Assembly (NCBI RefSeq): GCF_003024235.1
Contig: NZ_KZ679103.1
Location: 1 to 33,116, forward strand
Length of the DNA: 33,116 bases
Origin: Arenimonas caeni
Lineage (GTDB): Bacteria > Pseudomonadota > Gammaproteobacteria > Xanthomonadales > Xanthomonadaceae
Reading direction: 5' to 3'
A program made the translations under genes and the position numbers. Under the pieces are notes generated by a model. The model did no database searches, had not been told where the DNA came from, and saw nothing but the letters and a program-made list of their open reading frames with translations. The first letter of the stretch is position 1. Each line of letters begins with the position of its first letter. Below, in pieces: positions 30,717 to 33,116 of the stretch.

Positions 30717-31865
30717 ATGAACCCCGAGACCAAGCTCCCCAAGGTGGGCACCACCATCTTCACCGTGATGTCCCAGCTGGCGCTCGAACACCGGGCCGTG
30801 AACCTCGGCCAGGGCTTCCCCGACTTCGCGGTGCCGGGGCGGCTGGTGGACGAGCTGGCACGGGCCATGGCCGAGGGCCGTAACCAGTACGCGCCGATGA
30901 CCGGCATCCCGGCCCTGCGCCAGGCCATCGCCGCCAAGTCGGAGCGCTGCTACGGCCGCAAGGTCGACGCCGACGCCGAAGTGACGGTGACCAGCGGCGC
31001 CAGCGAGGCGATCTTCGATGCCGTGCACGCCGTGGTGCGGGCGGGCGAAGAAGTGATCGTGCTCGACCCCTGCTACGACTGCTACGAGCCGGCGATCGAG
31101 CTGGCCGGCGCCCGCGCCGTGCACGTGCCGCTCGACCCGGTCGACTTCTCGGTGGACTGGCAGCGGGTGAAGGACGCGATCAGCCCGCGCACGCGCATGC
31201 TGATGATCAACAGCCCGCACAACCCCTCGGGCGCGATGCTCTCGCCCGACGACATGGCCGCGCTGGCCGGGCTGCTGCGCGGCACCGGCATCGTGCTGCT
31301 CTCGGACGAGGTCTACGAGCACATCGTCTTCGACGGCGCCCGGCACGAAAGCGTGCTGCGCTACCCGGAACTGGCCGAACGCGCCTTCGTGGTTTCGAGC
31401 TTCGGCAAGACCTACCACTGCACCGGCTGGAAGGTGGGCTACGTGGTGGCGCCGCCCGCGCTCAGCGCCGAGTTCCGCAAGGTGCACCAGTACAACACCT
31501 TCTGCACCTTCGCCCCGGCGCAGTTCGCGTTCGCGGCCATGATCGAGCACGAGCCGGAGCACTACGAGCAGCTCGGCGCCTTCTACCAGGCCAAGCGCGA
31601 CCGCTTCCGCCGGCAGCTGCTGGGCACCAGGCTCAGGCCGCTGCCGGTGCCTGGCGGCTATTTCCAGCTGGTCGACTATTCGGCCGTCAGCGACCTGCCC
31701 GACACGGAGTTCTGCCGCTGGCTGACGATCGAAAAGGGCGTGGCGTCGATCCCGCTGTCGCCTTTCTACGAAACGCCGCCCGCGGGCCAGCGCCTGGCGC
31801 GGCTGTGCTTCGCCAAGGAAGAGGCCACGCTGGATGCGGCGATTTCGCGGCTGGAGGCGCTCTGA
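30717..31865 (+). CDS. ybdL: Methionine/glutamine-type aminotransferase (YbdL-like)
   Basis: The 382-residue product is a fold-type I PLP aminotransferase of class I/II, most like E. coli YbdL and glutamine transaminase K. It prefers methionine and aromatic amino acids or their keto acids. It shows NLGQGFPDF near the N-terminus, the GASEAIFDA phosphate-binding turn (94-102), NSPHNPSG (165-172, Asn169), SDEVYEH (Asp197), and the PLP lysine Lys231 in SSFGKTYHCTGWKVGY. The omega-amidase gene begins four bases after its stop. This pair forms the glutamine-transaminase/omega-amidase pathway: glutamine aminates the keto acid of methionine, and the resulting alpha-ketoglutaramate is hydrolysed. This makes methionine salvage a likely role. 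Confidence 0.88.
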   Translation: MNPETKLPKVGTTIFTVMSQLALEHRAVNLGQGFPDFAVPGRLVDELARAMAEGRNQYAPMTGIPALRQAIAAKSERCYGRKVDADAEVTVTSGASEAIFDAVHAVVRAGEEVIVLDPCYDCYEPAIELAGARAVHVPLDPVDFSVDWQRVKDAISPRTRMLMINSPHNPSGAMLSPDDMAALAGLLRGTGIVLLSDEVYEHIVFDGARHESVLRYPELAERAFVVSSFGKTYHCTGWKVGYVVAPPALSAEFRKVHQYNTFCTFAPAQFAFAAMIEHEPEHYEQLGAFYQAKRDRFRRQLLGTRLRPLPVPGGYFQLVDYSAVSDLPDTEFCRWLTIEKGVASIPLSPFYETPPAGQRLARLCFAKEEATLDAAISRLEAL

Positions 31866-31869
31866 GCCC

Positions 31870-32661
31870 ATGCGCGACCTTCGCGTCTCATTGGTGCAGG
31901 GCGACACCCGCTGGCACGACCCGGCTGGCAACCGCGACTACTACGCCGGGCTCGTCGCGCCCCTGGCCGGCCAGACCGACCTGGTTCTGCTGCCCGAGAC
32001 CTTCACCTCGGGCTTCAGCAACGAGGCCCTGGCCAGCGCCGAAACCATGGACGGCCCCACCGTGGCCTGGCTGCGCGAACAGGCCGCGCGCCTGGGCGCG
32101 GTGGTCACCGGCAGCGTGCAGGTCCGCGAGGGCGAGGGCGTCTACAACCGCATGCTCTGGGCCACGCCCGAGGGCGGCCTGCGCTGGTACGACAAGCGCC
32201 ACCTGTTCCGCATGGCGCGCGAGCACGAGCGCTATGCGGCGGGCAGGGATGCGATCACGGTGGAGCTGGCGGGTTGGCGGATCCGGCCGCTGGTCTGCTA
32301 CGACCTGCGCTTCCCGGTCTTCATCCGCAACCGCTTCGAAGCCGGGCGCTTCGACTACGACCTGCTGCTGTTCGTGGCCAACTGGCCAGCCGCGCGCCGG
32401 CACGCCTGGCGCACCCTGCTGCGGGCGCGGGCGATCGAGAACCTGGCCTACGTGGCCGGCGTGAACCGGGTGGGCACCGACGGCAACGGCTTCGCCTACA
32501 GCGGCGACAGCGCCGCGCTGGATTTCCTGGGAATGGACCTGGCCGACCTCGACGACCAGGCGCAGGTGCGCACCGTGGTGCTGTCGGCCGAGGCCCTGGC
32601 CGGGCATCGCGAGCGTTTCCCGGCCCAGCTCGACGCGGACCGGTTCACGCTGCTCGACTGA
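31870..32661 (+). CDS. yafV: Omega-amidase (nitrilase superfamily, YafV/NIT2-like)
   Basis: Omega-amidase hydrolyses alpha-ketoglutaramate or alpha-ketosuccinamate to the dicarboxylic keto acid and ammonia. The 263-residue product carries the nitrilase triad: Glu43 in LPETFTSGF, Lys109 in YDKRHLF and Cys143 in LVCYDLRFP. FVANWPAARRHAW (about 175-187) and the RAIENLAYVAGVNRVG segment are typical of the YafV branch. The ATG at 31870 is four bases downstream of the aminotransferase stop. A longer frame from 31834 overlaps that gene and was rejected. It ends two bases from the convergent gene, with no hairpin between. Confidence 0.9.
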   Translation: MRDLRVSLVQGDTRWHDPAGNRDYYAGLVAPLAGQTDLVLLPETFTSGFSNEALASAETMDGPTVAWLREQAARLGAVVTGSVQVREGEGVYNRMLWATPEGGLRWYDKRHLFRMAREHERYAAGRDAITVELAGWRIRPLVCYDLRFPVFIRNRFEAGRFDYDLLLFVANWPAARRHAWRTLLRARAIENLAYVAGVNRVGTDGNGFAYSGDSAALDFLGMDLADLDDQAQVRTVVLSAEALAGHRERFPAQLDADRFTLLD

Positions 32662-32663
32662 AC

Positions 32664-33116
32664 TCAGTCGTCCGAGGGCAGGCCTTCCGGACGACGCGGC
32701 TTGAAGCCGCGGTTGCCGCCGCCGGGACGCGGGCCACCGACGCCGGGGCGGGCACCGCCACCGCCACCGGGACGACCCGCGCCACCGCCGCCACCGGCCT
32801 TGCGCGGACCGCCGCCGCCGGGCTTCTTCGGGCCGCCGTAGGGGCTGGGGCCACGCGCGCCGGCACCGGCCGCGCCCGCCGGCTTGTTGCCATAGGGGCG
32901 CGGCGGCTTGGCGCCGCGCGGGGCGCGCGGCGGGGCGACCTTGGAGCCGGTTTCCACGCCCTCGGGCACGTACCAGCTGCGGAAGGCGGCCGGGTTGTGG
33001 TCGTGGCCGTGGGTGGGCTGGGCGTCGCCGCGCGGACCGCGGGGCTTGCCGCCCGGGCCGCGCTTGCCGCCGCCGGGACGCCCGGCGTCGGCGCGGTTGC
33101 CGAAGTTGTCGTCGCG
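32664..33116 (-). CDS. C-terminal tail of a probable 23S rRNA pseudouridine synthase (RluB-like), partial
   Basis: The frame is open to the window end, so only the last 150 residues are seen and the catalytic part lies beyond 33116. The visible part is low-complexity and basic: Arg/Gly/Asn runs, then HDHNPAAFRSWYVPEGVETG (around 33000-32950), followed by a long Pro/Gly/Lys/Arg tail with repeated P-G-G-G-G units, ending EGLPSDD. The SWYVPEGVETG piece after a disordered basic stretch resembles the end of long-tailed RluB proteins of Xanthomonads, which modify U2605 of 23S rRNA; I rely on that resemblance alone. The GTG at 32969 is internal, not a start. It is convergent with the omega-amidase gene, separated by two bases. 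Confidence 0.6.
   Translation of the reverse strand, partial: RDDNFGNRADAGRPGGGKRGPGGKPRGPRGDAQPTHGHDHNPAAFRSWYVPEGVETGSKVAPPRAPRGAKPPRPYGNKPAGAAGAGARGPSPYGGPKKPGGGGPRKAGGGGGAGRPGGGGGARPGVGGPRPGGGNRGFKPRRPEGLPSDD

Overview
This window is a very GC-rich chromosomal segment of a gammaproteobacterium, most likely Lysobacteraceae/Xanthomonadaceae (Lysobacter/Luteimonas-like). The reasons are the infB-rbfA-truB-rpsO-pnp order, a MetX-like enzyme of the Xanthomonas serine O-succinyltransferase type, GTAG-type REP sequences, and sparse promoters with TAnnnT -10 boxes. The species cannot be fixed from the sequence alone. Coding density is near complete; no stretch over 300 bases lacks a gene, and no IS element, prophage or CRISPR array was seen.

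Layout. (1) 1-6138: translation and RNA-decay core: infB (5' end outside the window), rbfA, truB, then rpsO with its own promoter and leader hairpin, then pnp with a strong terminator. (2) 6198-7671: two small membrane-protein genes (DUF817; UPF0126/TRIC-like). (3) 7675-19498: a 3-hydroxybutyrate (3HB) oligomer utilisation locus: GntP-type permease (-), divergent TonB-dependent receptor, lipoprotein PHB depolymerase-like esterase, SSS-STAC-PAS hybrid histidine kinase (+), lipoprotein 3HB-oligomer hydrolase (-), divergent 3HB dehydrogenase (+), a REP doublet, and a NarL/LuxR response regulator (+). (4) 19499-22871: an unknown membrane protein, a hypothetical pair that includes a small HExxH protein, cysteine dioxygenase, tRNA-Leu(CAA) and a bidirectional terminator. 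(5) 22888-30618 (-): a complete cytochrome c maturation operon, ccmABCDEFGHI, with a MetX-family (probable serine O-succinyltransferase) gene coupled at its 3' end. (6) 30717-33116: a methionine/glutamine aminotransferase and omega-amidase pair, and the C-terminal tail of a probable RluB on the opposite strand.

The most interesting part is region 3. Its parts form a plausible outside-to-inside path: outer-membrane TonB receptor, two hydrolases that both carry lipoboxes, inner-membrane permease, then cytoplasmic oxidation of 3HB to acetoacetate. A CrbS/CrbR-like two-component system is embedded in it. Each of the two divergent intergenic regions holds the same 12-bp core palindrome (GTACC-NN-GGTAC). 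In both, its centre lies exactly 31.5 bp upstream of a TAGnnT -10 box, that is about -43 from the expected transcript start. This ties the receptor operon and the dehydrogenase (and, on the other strand, the oligomer hydrolase) to one regulator. The embedded response regulator is the obvious candidate. This regulon and the use of a TonB receptor for 3HB oligomers are inferences from sequence and context.
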